Source: Chondrus crispus (lineage: Eukaryota; Rhodophyta; Florideophyceae; Gigartinales; Gigartinaceae). From it: a DNA stretch of 64,000 bases. Where the stretch lies: the NCBI RefSeq assembly GCF_000350225.1, contig NW_005179060.1:139053-203052 (forward strand), given 5' to 3'. Below are positions 10,828 through 22,234 of this stretch, piece after piece (within the stretch, counting starts at the first letter, position 1; every line of letters begins with the position of its first letter). The notes under the pieces were generated by a model. That model saw only the letters and a program-made list of their open reading frames with translations, was not told where the DNA came from and did not search any database. Position numbers and translations under genes: made by a program.

Positions 10828-12628
10828 CAGGGAGTCAGGGCTTTTCTTAACTCGGCTGTGCGGCGTGCGTGCGTGCGTGCGTGCGTGGTTGGGGAAGTAA
10901 CCTTACAGTCTTTAATCTTGTACAGTGTAGTGTTGAGGGGGTGACGCAGTCAAATTTGCTGAGGCACCCATCCGATTGAGAAATATTTGTAGGGATCGTA
11001 TGGGTGACGTCTTCAATCTTAATGCTGCATTAATTTTTAAACTTTTGTCAGGCTCCGTGCTTCCTGCGGCTACAGTATCTCCAGATTGGTCAGATGCAGC
11101 ACACGCTACCGCCGTCGTCCACAATACAGCCGCCCACCCATCCAGATCATACCCGATCGCAAGCCTACCAAGCAGCTAGAGTTGTTCTTCTCTCACCTGT
11201 CTTCAAACATGCCGCCTCTTTCTCTGGAGGAGAAAGCTGTCGCACTCGTCGTGGCCGCTGTAGCGCATCATCATCATGCTCGCCGCAAAAGTGTGATTGC
11301 TCGCACTCGACGTCCACGAAATCGCCCATTAGCAACACGCGAGCGCCCCTTTCAAAACACATTCTCCAAACCCTTCCATCGCGTTACACAACACCTCGAC
11401 CGCCATGCGTTTCGACGCATGTTTCGGATGACGCGTCGCGCGTTCTGTAATCTGCTGACCACTCTCTCAATCGCACTGCACAGGCCTCACCAACGCGCTA
11501 CTAACTACCGACGGGAAACGATCACTGCTGATGTGCGACTAGGAGTAACTTTGCGTATACTGGCCGGTGCGGAAGTCCTTGATGTTTGTTACATCTTCAA
11601 AATTGGAAACTCTACCGCATATAATTTGCTTCATGACACTGTAGATGTCATGAACAGTGTGTTGCGCTTTCCTAAACTGCCGCGAACGGAGGAGGCGTTG
11701 CATGCGGCAGCTAGGGACTTCAAAATTTCCCGATCCCAGTTCAATCCACTAGATGGCTGTGTGGGAGCCCTAGATGGAATTTGTATGAAATTGAAGAAAC
11801 CGAAGAACGAGAGTATACCTGCGTGCTCGACAGACGTTGCCCACTTCCCGTTGATGGCCGGCGAGGCCAAACGGGAGGGGGAATACTTCTTGGGGGAACA
11901 GTGGACAGGTCACTCCAGCGGCGGGCTTGGCTAGAAGGGGGGTGAGTCTCGCGCTCGCTTGCATGTTCCGCTGTGGTCGCGGGATGTGGAGAAGGGGATC
12001 GTTGAGAGGGAGTTGGGGTGTCGGCAGCGGCAAAGTAGTTGGCTAATATGCGGGGAAGTGGATCGGTGTGTCGTGGGAAAGAAGGGGGTCTCGAGGGATG
12101 GGGGCTTCGGTGGTTACGAAGAGATCGCCTCGGGTAAATGGAGACTTCCATGAAGGGAGAGAGGAATTGGTTTTGAGATGGCATGTTTTTGATTGCGATG
12201 TTAATGGACGGGGATAGTGTGATGGTATCTCGAATGGGCACATGTGGGGGTGGTCGTAGAGTTCTGCGCTTCTGTACGAAGGAGCACAAGGTGACGACTT
12301 CGAGGTCCGGGGCATTAGCATAGGACGCAAAATTGTATCTTAGCTGGACCAACTCGGAGATTAGCATCGAGATTTGCAAACGTGGGCTTTAAGCTTGCCG
12401 TTTTGCCGCCTTTTTAAAATTTTGAAGATTGGCATCGGTGCCAATGAGGTGTTGACAAGGTCGAGGCTGGTGATGTGCCAGGCGGCTGCGTGTACGGAGA
12501 GGAGTAGTGTAATGGAGCCAGACGTGGTTTAAATTATTCTTCAGGGGCCAATAGGGGTGGAGAGAGGCCTTGGGCACGCATGCACGCACGCCGCGCGTGC
12601 GAGTTAAGAAAGGCCCTCAGACTGGGCC
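10828..12628. mobile_element. Harbinger-type DNA transposon, internally rearranged
   Basis: The left end (10828-10886) and the reverse complement of the right end (12574-12628) share TTTCTTAACTC followed by GCGGCGTGCGTGC, forming imperfect inverted ends of about 55 bp. Between them lies a HARBI1-like transposase fragment cut after its first catalytic Asp. From about 11,820 to 12,570 the sequence is unrelated to the rest of a Harbinger transposase. It contains a Pro/Ser-rich minus-strand frame (12379-11741) that I cannot identify. No clean 3-bp target duplication could be fixed. Confidence 0.6.
11209..11817 (+). pseudogene. HARBI1-like transposase, N-terminal half
   Basis: From the ATG at 11209 the protein follows the PIF/Harbinger pattern. 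It has a helical region (FRRMFRMTRRAFCNLL), a helix-turn-helix with VTLRILAG and FKIGNSTAYNLL, and the start of the DDE_4 domain at GCVGALDGICMKLKKPKN with the first catalytic Asp. Homology stops at about 11,817; the expected continuation with the second Asp and the Glu is missing. The frame runs on to 11,934 in unrelated sequence. This is a truncated, inactive copy. Confidence 0.8.
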
Positions 12629-12964
12629 ATGTGCATGCGCGAGGAGGCGTTGCTGTACCTTCCATGCTGCATGGATCTGCAGACCGTCCAGACTCTGTTC
12701 CATTTCCGAGGAGTGGAACTATGGGATGGCATTACAGTAAAAACTACAGCAATGTGCCTCCGATTTTAGTGAAGAACTCAATAAAAACGGGGCGAGGGAA
12801 AGGAAAAACGAGAGGAAAGTCCTTTGTTAGAACTGGCCCTCAGACACATGGCACTTTTTGTGTTTGTGCGTCTGGCCGGCATTAGTGGGAGGGTGGCATT
12901 AGTAAAAGTGGCACTAATGGGCGTCCCCCCTGTATCTTCTTTCCGCGGCACACAGTACGGATTT

Positions 12965-13058
12965 CATGCATCTTCTTTTTTATGCATCTTCTTTTTTATG
13001 CATCTTCTTTTTCACCACCTGCATCTTCTTTTTCATGCATCTTCTTTTTCATGCATCT
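12965..13058. repeat. Short tandem repeat, ATGCATCTTCTTTTT
   Basis: About five or six units of 17-18 bp, differing in the length of the T run or a final C. It lies just outside the right end of the pogo element. From 13060 to 13524 no gene is seen. Confidence 0.85.
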
Positions 13059-13524
13059 GTGGGTACTAGTAGCGGATTATACTAGGCGTGGGGATCAGTT
13101 ATGGTGAATCCTTTCACATAAGCAGTTGTTTTCGAAATCAAAGCGGTTTGTTACAGATTGACATCGAAATTACAGAGTTGCAGGGGAATATCATAATTCA
13201 ATAATCTTTAATTAGGACACAACAAAGCTGACAGCAGAACTGTCCCTCTACATCAGAGTGTTCATCCTCCGCGTTGGTCCCCATTGAACGAAAAGACACA
13301 ATCTCATCGGAAGTCTCTGCATTTTCGCGCGAAACAGAGCAAACGCTACTCGGCGATGGTGTGCGCACACAATTCTATCTTACCATGGAACAATTGGCGC
13401 CCATCTACGGATCACACGAAAGTTCATGCGCTGTCTGCTCTTCCGCACTTGAGACTTCTGAACGCGTCTTCACACAGAATCCCATCCAACCCTCCGCTCT
13501 GCTTATCCATCGCGATCGCCTGTC

Positions 13525-14825
13525 ATGACACGCTCACTCAAGAGCGCCGATCCCGCTGCTGCACTCGAGATACTTGGAGAACAGGCCGCACTACGGCAAG
13601 AGGAACTCGAAATTTTTGACGAGCTCGGTAGCCTTTCAGGGAGTGAGGACGGGCATGAAAGTGACTCTCCCATCATTGACAAATTTTTCGTAGAGAACGG
13701 CAATCAAGCCATCATGGACATGACAAATTTTACTCTGAATGGGTTCATGTCTATTTGGAACAATGTGGCCGAACACGTACGCCAAAACTATAACACTGGA
13801 CGAGGAAGCAAATCGCCCATTCATGCCAAGGATTTGCTTTTTATGACGGTTACCGTACTGAAATATGGAAGCAAATGGGACATGATAGCATATCTTTTTG
13901 GAATGAAGGCACCGACGTTCGAAAAAAGAGTGACCAAGATGATCAAAATGCTTTCGAAACATGCTTACTCCAAGTTTGTCACATTCTACGAGCGCCAGTA
14001 CTCGATGACCAGGCTCATATCAGAGAAGAAAACTTTCAAAAATTACAAGATATGTCGTTACGCAAATGACGTTACGTTTATCCAGAGTTTTCGTCCCGAT
14101 GGCTCGCTTGAGGAATCGAAAAAGTATTTTTCCGGCAAGCATAAATTGTACGGATACAAGGTTGAAGTATCGGTTCTTTCTAATGGTTTAGCGATTGGAT
14201 CAGGTCGGCATCATCCAGGATCTATTAGTGACATTGAGATAATGAGAGATATGATCGGCTTTCATGCTGATTGTCTGGAAAATCGGAGGAGGAGAAGACA
14301 ATCATCGACATCGGAAACGGGGCTGACTTGCATGCAGAAAGCTGGGGCGTGCTACTGGACAAAGGCTACGTGGGAATCGAAGGTGAAATAAGAAGCGTTA
14401 TTCGCAAGAAGAAACCACAGGGAGGCATGTTGAGCATTTCGGACAAGAGAGAGAACGAGGCTAAGTCGGCTGATCTAATTATAGTTGAGAATTATTTTGG
14501 AAGACAGAGCACGCTGTGGGCAGTAGTGGCTAACAAATATCGCTGGGCTGAGGATTGGTTCGACGACATATTTCGTTTGACGATGGCATTGACTAATGTA
14601 CATATCAGATGTCATCCGTTGCGAGACAGTGATGGTATAACGTATGAACGTTATTTGAAACGTTTGCACGATATAGCACAAACGGGCGTGAATAAGCGCA
14701 AACGTGCTCAGGCCTCGTATCGAAAGCGTACGAAGCGTGCAATGGAACGCACGTTGCGAATGAGGGAAGAAAAAGAGGGGGTAAGTGCTCTGTTTGATGA
14801 CGAGGAGGAGGAGGTCAGCGATTGA
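13525..14825 (+). pseudogene. DDE_4-type transposase, copy 1 (frameshifted)
   Basis: This is one of four related transposases in the window. The N-terminus has the family opening (ALEILGEQAALRQEE), an acidic segment and HTH-like helices. The catalytic core shows YANDVTF, YFSGKHKLYGYKVEVSV, PGSISDIEI, LLDKGYVG and VENYFGR. The C-terminal tail is basic then acidic. The first part (13525 to about 14,280) and the second (from about 14,275) lie in different frames; one frameshift between PGSISDIEI and LLDKGYVG joins them. Otherwise the copy is complete. It resembles HARBI1-like DDE_Tnp_4 enzymes but is clearly distinct from the Harbinger fragment at 11.2 kb. Confidence 0.8.
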
Positions 14826-15299
14826 AATTTTTCTGAGCCATTACGTTGATAGTCTGTACCTGGAGTGATGAACGACATTTGAGTAAAAAGACCGTTTTCC
14901 TGCATGCGTTGCGTTACATCTCGATTTAATTTACCCCAGTATGCAAAGATCACATGCCTTCCGAAAAGATCAACGATTTTCGCATATGAGAGGCCTAAGA
15001 TGACGAGCTGAACATCTGACTCGCAGACCTACTGTTCCGACCCATATAATTTTGAAAGCAATTATAAATTGTGAGTTCCATTCCGGAAACTGCTACAGTG
15101 GATCAACAACCAACATAGCCGATGTATGCGCGACACGACAGTCATCTCGAGAACGGCTAGTCACTTCTGAAAAAAAACCAGCTATGCGCAGGCCAAACCA
15201 CCTCTGAGATATTGGGTGAAAACAAAAAAGTTGTTGGACTACTGTAGGGCCTCATACAATCAGAATATCAACTCCATGGCCCAGTATTTGAGGACTTCT
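14826..15299. other. Spacer between two transposase copies
   Basis: No gene was found. The spacer probably contains the 3' flanks of the two opposed DDE_4 elements. I could not identify terminal inverted repeats. Confidence 0.4.
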
Positions 15300-16500
15300 T
15301 TATTCAAAATTAGGAATCTCGGAATCGTACTGCGTGAATCGGAAGCGATGGTTCACACGTGGCTTGCGCCTTTCCCTGTACCTCTGCAACACCCTACGCC
15401 TTTTCTCAATAGTAATCTCCTCAATCTGATTCATGCGATTGCGAATGCGCGTAAATCGCTTTTGATCCGTCGCCCGCAGAGGCTGCCATTTGATGTGACA
15501 ATTTGTGAGGGCAACACCTAGGCGGAAGTAGTCATCGTCTATTGTCTCTCCCCATCTCCACTTTCGGGACAGACACTTCCACAGCCCACACAGCCTACCA
15601 AAAAACTTTCCATGATGATTCGGTCGCTCGCGAGCTTGCGGTTGTATCTTTCGTATCTTTCATCACGAAGATAAAGCGTCCCATTTCTCGGCTTCTTCGA
15701 AGGCGTCACCCCTCTCAGTATTTCGTGCACTCCTTGGTATCCTTTGCCCATAAGAGCTGCCCACATTTGTGGATACTCCACACTCAGCTTCCCCAAATCA
15801 TCCAACTCTCTCTCAGGTCCACTTTTGGACAATTCTTTCAAATGCCAGTCACGGTTGCACTGTATTATTTCAAAATCGGAAACTGAACCAGGGTAATGCG
15901 CAGTCATGCCAAGGGCAAGACCATTCGGCATGACAGAAACTTCCACTTTATATCCGTAAAGCTTGTGTTTTCCACTGAAATAACGTTTTCCTTCCTTAAT
16001 ACTTCCACTAGGTCTGAATTCTTGCTGAAAAGTAACGTCTGTCGCATAACGAGCTTCTGGGAACGACTTAAAATTTTGCTGCGCTTTTTGAAGATCTGCC
16101 ATTTTATGCATCTCGCCGACCTTCTCCACAAAGCAGGCGAATACAAATTCTGAAATCAAATGCACAAATCGTGTGACCAATTGCTCAAATGTGGGACCCT
16201 TCATATCGAGCACTCTCGCCAACATGTTCCACTGACCTCCGTGTTTCAGCACTGTGATAGTAACAAAAAGTGCATCTTTTCTGGAGACCTTCGACTTCTG
16301 TCCACGTCCAACATTGTAGGTCTGAGTGATAAAATCCGATACGTTATTCCAAAGCAGCTCAAAGGTTTGGGGGAGGAAGATGGTCCTGTTGCGAATTGCC
16401 TCAGGGCCGCTTTCGTCGTAGGAACAGTCAAACAGCGGTCAAGGCGAGTCGGTCTGGTCATTGTGACTGTCGTGCAGTGCGCCTGTCAGGCAGAGACCAA
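15300..16500 (-). pseudogene. DDE_4-type transposase, copy 2 (degenerate)
   Basis: This is a minus-strand relative of the copy at 13.5 kb. From about 16,490 an acidic N-terminal part (HDSHNDQTDSP), a TGA stop, then NNVSDFITQTYNVGRG lead into the longest frame (16252-15539). That frame has ARYATDVTF, YFSGKHKLYGYKVEVSV, PGSVSDFEI and ALMGKGYQG. The Asp of the LLDKGY motif is replaced by Gly, so one catalytic acid is lost. After IIMESF the frame shifts, and GRLCGLWKCLSRKWRWGE through to a TAA at 15300 completes the C-terminus. The copy is inactive. Confidence 0.8.
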
Positions 16501-17439
16501 GGTCCGGCGGTCCTACACAAACAACAACAACAACAACTGCCAACGGCACAGCGCTACGGAGTGTTCGAAGCTCCCTGTCCTCTTTAAGCGGGTTTGCGGC
16601 CCGCAGTAGCTCGAATCCCTGATAGGGGGGCAACGAGAAGGCCCCAGCCCGGGATCGGTAAATGGTGGTAGAGCCTTGTAAAGGCAACTGCTCGACGCGT
16701 TCGGAGGGGTGTCTAGGTAAACCTGGTCCGATGGGTCGTAAATCCAATGCTCGTAGAGCGCCTTGTACACCTTATACCCTTGATAAAGTCTTCGACGGGA
16801 ACGTCGCAACGTAGCCCAACGGTATAAGGTCACAATAGCAGCGCTACACTTTCATGCTGCCCGATGGCAAGAAGCACCAACACCGGATCGGTCGCAACCA
16901 ACTCTGATGGAACCAACTCTGAGAAAAGCACCACTAGTGCACCAACACAGAAGCCCGATGGCTAATGACGTCACGTTGCGGATCGCAATCCTGCAAGGTG
17001 GGACCAACTCAAGATTAAGGGAAATTAGGATAGGGAAATAAAGGAAAATTGAGAAGGAAAAAGGGGACCCCCGAGCGCAAAGGATACCGTAGGCTAAAGT
17101 AGATGGGAATGTCTTGTAAAAGACGGACTTCGACCAAGGCGATATCATACTCTGGCAACTCGGGTTACCTTTACTGACTTGGTGGTCAATGGGCTAAGTT
17201 ACATATCGCCCCGCCGAAGCCACTACAGTAGCTCGGGGTGCTAGATCCTAAATCTAATCTAATGTCACCTAAATAATTGGTAACTAAATTAAAACAAATA
17301 ATTAAAATAATACTGTGCAAATATTCACACGTGTGTCCCCCAATCCGGACTACTTTCTCATACCTTATTGGTTTCCTTTCGTTCCACCCCCCTGTAGAGC
17401 CCATTATTGCACTACATATCCCCCTCCTGAGCGCCACTG
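16501..17439. other. Repeat-derived spacer
   Basis: A short (AAC)n run lies at about 16,513-16,532. Near 16,875-16,960 ACCAACTCTGA and CACCAACAC blocks recur, suggesting degraded LTR sequence. The frame feeding into the Copia fragment is open from 17,277, but the part before about 17,440 does not resemble polymerase. No gene is supported. Confidence 0.4.
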
Positions 17440-18677
17440 TACTAGGGCAAGTTGCCCTCGCTTCGATTCACAGCTTCGACATCTGGTCTTCTGATGTCCG
17501 CCAAGCATACCTCCAGTCCGCCGAACCGCTTTCTATAGTGCTCTTCATCACCAAGCCCGTCCCTGAGTTCGAGCTACAACCCGAACTGTGTCTCAAGCTG
17601 CTCAAACGCCTGTACGGCCTCTGTGACGCCGGAGACCTCTGGCACAAGACCCTAGACGAGCACCATCGACATGACTTGGGCATGACCCCGTTTCGGTCTG
17701 ACCCGGCTCTCTACATGATCATGTCAAATGGTCTCCTCATGGGCCTTAGCGGCGGATACGTTGACGACCTGCTACGCGCCGGCTCTCCTGGCTTCCGTCA
17801 ACTGGCAAAAAAGACCAGCGAGCGCTTCCAGGTGGGCGAGGACGAGCACATCCCTTCCACCTTCTCTGGTTTCTCGCTAGCGCGCGGCAAAGATGGATGC
17901 CTGGAACAGAACCAGCACTTCTATCTGCAGAAGCTGGAGCGGCTCCATCTCGACGCGTCCTTCTCAGAGTTCCGGTCGATGCGCATGAGACTTGCGTGGC
18001 TCACCAACACCCGCCCGGACTGCCAGTTTGAGATCTCTCAACTTGCACAGGTCACTGATAACCGCTTCCTTGCCGAGCAGCCTGCGATTGTTCGCCGTCT
18101 CAAAATAGCGACACGATACGCCACGGACCACCGCGTCTCCCTCAAGATCGCCACCCTTGATCAAGAGTCCCTTCGCGTCGTCTGCATCGCCGACGCCTCC
18201 TTCGCCAACAACCACGACCTGTCCACGCAGCTTGGCCATATTTGCTTCCCTGCTGATGGCCACGGCCGCTCCGTTCCGATCAGCTTCAAGTCGTACAAGT
18301 CCAAACGGGTTGTCTGCTCTGCCATGGCGGGAGAGGTCATCGCCTTCAGTGAACTGTTCGACATCGCTGCCACTCTTGCCTCTGAGCTCGGCGAGATCTA
18401 TGGCCGTCGCATCCCGGTCCAGCTGCTCACGGATTCTAAGTCCCTCTTTGATGTGATTTCGAAGGGTTCTACGACGTCAGAGAAGCGCACGATGTTGGAT
18501 ATCGCAGCTGCGCGAAAAGGTTTCCGCGATAAGGTTATTTCAGACCTTGGGTTTATTCGTAGCGCGAGTAACATCTCCGACGGCTTGACCAAATCGATGT
18601 GTCAAGCTGTTCTACAAGCCGCTGTATCTACGGGCATGCTCTCGATTCACCCTGAGCAGTGGATCATTCGCAACTAA
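17440..18677 (+). pseudogene. Copia polymerase fragment (RT and RNase H)
   Basis: An open frame starts inside the reverse transcriptase (SFDIWSSDVRQAYL) and continues through the fingers and palm with LLKRLYGLCDAGDLW and the active-site box GGYVDDLLRAG. It then enters the connection and RNase H domains (CIADASFANN, SAMAGEVIAFSE, LLTDSKSLFDVI) and ends normally at a stop after SIHPEQWIIRN. Gag, protease and integrase are absent, so this is a 5'-truncated copy. It differs strongly from the Copia element at 23 kb, which has SMDD instead of YVDD, and represents a different lineage. The frame has no internal stop. Confidence 0.85.
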
Positions 18678-18715
18678 GTCCAAACGCCATTCCCTCTCCT
18701 TCGTAGCAGCTCGCT

Positions 18716-20155
18716 TTATTTCCCTTTCCTACCCCTTATCTCTCGTACCTCTACCACTCGTAGCTTCTTTGCACTGTCACCTCCCCATCTAGCAAGATTG
18801 TCAACTGAGAGCACAAGTGCCGTTCGTTTCTCGGAATCAATCATGACCCCATTGTGAGCATCCACCACGATGGCGTGATCCACCCGCTTCTCTTCGAGAA
18901 TCCGCACGATGAAGACTCCTGTGCGCCTGGCTGCAAGTACACGAAAGGGTACTATCCATTCGCAGTCCTGGATGGCCCTCTAAACCTCCTCGTCACGCAC
19001 CACGCGACAGCCTGTCACCGATTCTTGCGCCCTTTGAAAGAGTACTCCTAGCTCCCTGAAGTTGTGTAATATCCGCGACTCCTTCTTTAGCACTTGCCCC
19101 AACGCTTCCGCTGCTACGAGCCCACGGCAGGCGAACGCAGCGTTTATGGCGGCCGCCTTCACACAGTCGTGCGTTCGGGAATTGCACCTCGGCTGCCCCG
19201 GGAGATGGCGTCGGCTCAACGAGCGCCAAGCCACTCCCTCACGTGCGCCAATCCCAGACACCCGGGCCACCACGCCCCGGTTCCGCCGCAGGAACACAAG
19301 GACGTGCCTGGCAACGTCCTCCTCCGGAAGCTGCCTTGACGCAGCCCTACGTCTGGCTGACACGACGCATGGCGGCCAGGGTTGGCTTCGCTCTGCAGCC
19401 CGCGACCCCAGCAACGGGTACGTCTGCAAGGTTAGCGCACCTTCGCCAACCCCTTCGAAGATTCTAGCGTCCCAATCCACGGCGTGGAAGGCCTCCATCG
19501 GAGCAGTGCCCTGTGCACTGGCATGCGGCACGCCCGGCATCTCTCTGCCCCGCCACTAGCAGTTTCTCCTTAACCCACCGCCATGGCCTCTACCAACCAC
19601 CTCCCCGCGGCCTCATACACGGCAGTCGGTTTTGCCACTCCATGCGGGCACTCTGTACCACAGGAGAGCCGTCCTGCAGCTCAATCCTGGGTAGAGGTTC
19701 CGCCGCCCTAACTGCCGTGGAAGCCTCGCTCAGCGGGGTCGAAGGTGCGTCACCGCGCAGCGATGCTGCGCGGGACGCAGCACTTCGAGATGATAAGGCG
19801 CGGGATGATGATGAAGCTCGCGACGACGGAGATCGCAGAGACACAGCGCGCGAAGACAACGAAGACCGCGACGAAGCGAAGGCGTCGAGTGCAGCCAGGA
19901 ATACTTGTCCGACAGCGGTAGAGACGGAGCGCGAACCCACGGGTCGCCAGACGACACAACGCCAGGCGTCACGACGCGAGGCGACACGACGCGAGGCGAT
20001 GAGACGCGCGGTGGTGAGACGCGAGGCGTAGAAACGTGGGATGCTTGTGCCGGGGACGCCTGTGCGCGGGACGCTTGCTGGTGTGGCGCTTGTTCGTGTT
20101 CTCGAAGACTACGGCGTCGACCCCCCCTGCGCTTCCGCTTCCGCTGTGGCGCCAT
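18716..20155 (-). pseudogene. Broken gene with cysteine-peptidase-like C-terminus
   Basis: The frame starts at an ATG at 20155 with a strongly basic, Arg/Lys-rich N-terminus (MAPQRKRKRRGGRRRS) suited to nuclear import. A Ser/Pro/Arg-rich region follows. Two frameshifts (about 19,800-19,900 and 19,550-19,600) and one in-frame TAG (about 18,992) break it. The C-terminal part contains HDCVKAAAINAAFACRG and later VDHAIVVDAHNGVMID. This order of Cys, then His, then Asp/Asn with an intervening helical region resembles papain-like or OTU-like peptidases. That fold call is my inference. A TATA box lies 55 bp upstream. Its position among retroelement debris suggests it belonged to a mobile element. 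Confidence 0.45.
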
Positions 20156-20209
20156 CTCGTGTCAACTACGGAAGGTCCGACGCCCATGGGAGGGACTGTC
20201 GCGCACGCG

Positions 20210-20217
20210 CATATATA
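20210..20217 (-). promoter_or_regulatory. TATA box of the minus-strand gene at 20155
   Basis: On the minus strand the sequence reads GTATATATGCG, placing a TATATAT box about 55 bp upstream of the ATG at 20155. That spacing would allow a short 5' leader. The rest of 20,220-20,490 shows no gene. Confidence 0.5.
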
Positions 20218-20639
20218 CTGTACGGCGTACTTACAAACTAGGTCTACGAGCACGTGCTTACAGAACATGGGCTGCAAGCTTACCGTCCCGGCAGACGGCA
20301 AGCTTACATGCACCTATATGTACTACGCGCACGTCCGTCCGCACTTCCCACGCCCGTAGGGAGGACAATAAACAACTCGAGCAAGCAACTCTACGCTACT
20401 CTAGTCTGCGAAGGCACAACCCGGAGCCCGTTCTCACCCTTGAAGGCGCAACGCCGGATCACTCAACCCCCCCTCTACTTCCCTTCTCATACTATTCTTT
20501 CCCCCCCTTTTGCCCGCGCGGCAATCCCGCTCTCTGATCGTACAGAGAGCAGCGCACGCGAAGCACAAGGCCCCTTTCGACGACAACATGAGCCATCGGA
20601 ACTATTAGAATCCTCCCGAGAGTTTGGAACATGGATGCT

Positions 20640-22234
20640 CCTTCTATGTAGATAGAGATTACTCGGGGACACTTGTCAGATGGATGTGTGATTGTCATGG
20701 TAGGGTACTCTGACGAGAAGTTAATTACGGAGTGTTGTGAAACATCCATGCCGAGTGTGATTGGCGAGTCATCCTAGACAAGGTCAAACGTGAGAGCTGT
20801 AGTTTGGTTGTTAAGGCCTTGCATGTACAGAGTCCATGTACACACAACATCTTCAGGATTGCTACACTTGTGTCCCCAACCACGTTTGTATTGCTCAACG
20901 GCTCCGAAACAAATGTACCGTATTGGGTATATCACAGAGTCGAGCAGCGGAATAGATCCCCCCTGTAGAGGTAGGATTACCTGGGTTGATGATACGATTC
21001 GGATCATTTGGGGGAAGATGACGACCCCTTTACTGAAAATTCTGGGTATTCTTATCGTACCTAGACTTGTCTTGGCCCTCCTGGACCTTGGTCTCGTCGA
21101 ACTCAACCTGCGTTTTACGTTTAGGAAGTTCGCTTCTTTTACGATATTTCTTAATCGTCTCTCGTAGGTTCTTACCTTTTGATTCAGAGTCGCTCTCGGT
21201 CTGATACTCTTGCTGTTTGCGGACGCGCCAATGTCCACGTTTCCTTTTGTAACCGCGGAAGGGTGGCTTGTACCCTGTGGTGCCCATCATGGCGCCCGTC
21301 GTCGGTTTCTGATGTTTTTCCCTTTTCTGCAAGTTGTCGAGATCTTTCTCTTCTAGACCCGCTTCCCCAAGAGCCGTCACGGCGTCCTGTAATCTGACAA
21401 AGTACGTCAGTTCACAGTCTGAGTTCCCTCCTTTGCGGGCTATGGTCGTGGATTTGAGGGCATCGACACATTCGGCGATGTTATCCTTGACATCGACTCG
21501 GTTTTTGTCCAGGGTCTTGTCGTAGTCGACGGCGGTCTTCATGCGCTGAAGTATTCTTAGAACGGTGGCGATTCTCCCCTCGGTGAGCGTGACTTCGGAA
21601 GTCGGTGTTCCTCAGCGATTTTCGCGGTGCTGACGAGTGAGCTCACCAGATTGGTAACCGTTTGTGTGGATACTCTGTCGTTGACGAGTACCACAATGGC
21701 AAGGGTCAGGCTGTCGGCGCCATCTAATTTGGCGATGACTACATTGAGGTATGCCTGCGTCGGTCCGCTGAAGCGTTCCACGTAGGCGCTGATCGTCTCG
21801 TCTTTGGAACGCGCACAGCCGTGTATTTCCTTGTTGAACCTGACCATTCTCTAGATGGTGTCGATGGCGGAGTCTTTTGCGACAATGTTGAGTATTTTCT
21901 CCAGAATTGAGTTCTGATCGCCGGCTTGGCTGTTGTCCCGAGGAACCAGGACGAGTTTCCCGGTCCTTATAGCTTTTTTCACAAGTTCTTTCTTGTTAAA
22001 TTATAGGGAACGGTAAAGTGACAGGCCAATGCAAGCGGCGGCTCCCTTCGCACGATTGTCGCCACCTTTGGTGCATATCTGCAGGTTGAGCGCCCAGTTG
22101 CGTACGGCCTCGCGCCATTGTTGCTTATCGGTCGTGGTGTTCAATTTCGGAGGGACGAGGATACTTGTCGGAGCCAAGTCATCCTCTGGGCCCATAACTG
22201 TGGATGTGCCCTTCGGGGCAGCTTTGCTGTCCAT
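20640..22234 (-). pseudogene. Retroelement gag-protease remnant
   Basis: Minus-strand fragments in several frames line up as one decayed gag-pro. At 22234-22001 a gag-like N-terminus contains ILVPPKLNTTTDKQQWREAV. At 21847-21557 there is RSKDETISAYVERFSG, and at 21542-21030 a basic gag C-terminus. The last frame, running to about 20,640, holds a retropepsin-like tail (GLNNQTTALTFDLV, a TAG stop, then DDSPITLGMDVSQHSV). No reverse transcriptase follows on this strand. The SPITLGMD block resembles the C-terminal part of Ty3/Gypsy proteases. Frameshifts and stops make it non-functional. LTRs could not be paired. Confidence 0.55.

Larger units (their letters stand above)
6390..12932. mobile_element. 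pogo/Tigger-type DNA transposon with nested Harbinger
   Basis: The left end at 6390 reads CAGGGGACCCTACCCATTAG and the right end, on the other strand from 12932, reads CAGGGGGGACGCCCATTAG. Both continue TGCC and both are flanked by a TA dinucleotide (6388-6389 and 12933-12934). TA duplication and a CAG start are usual for the pogo/Tigger branch of Tc1/mariner. The right end also holds repeated ACTAATGCCAC blocks, like the sub-terminal repeats of that group. A pogo-like transposase (8017-9681) lies inside. The 6.5-kb span is enlarged by a nested Harbinger remnant and a GC-rich tract with an assembly gap. The terminal repeats are imperfect, so pairing these two ends is a proposal. Confidence 0.6.

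Noticed and set aside
16590-16660. tRNA-like B-box (AGCTCGAATCC)
   Set aside because: No A box or cloverleaf could be formed around it.
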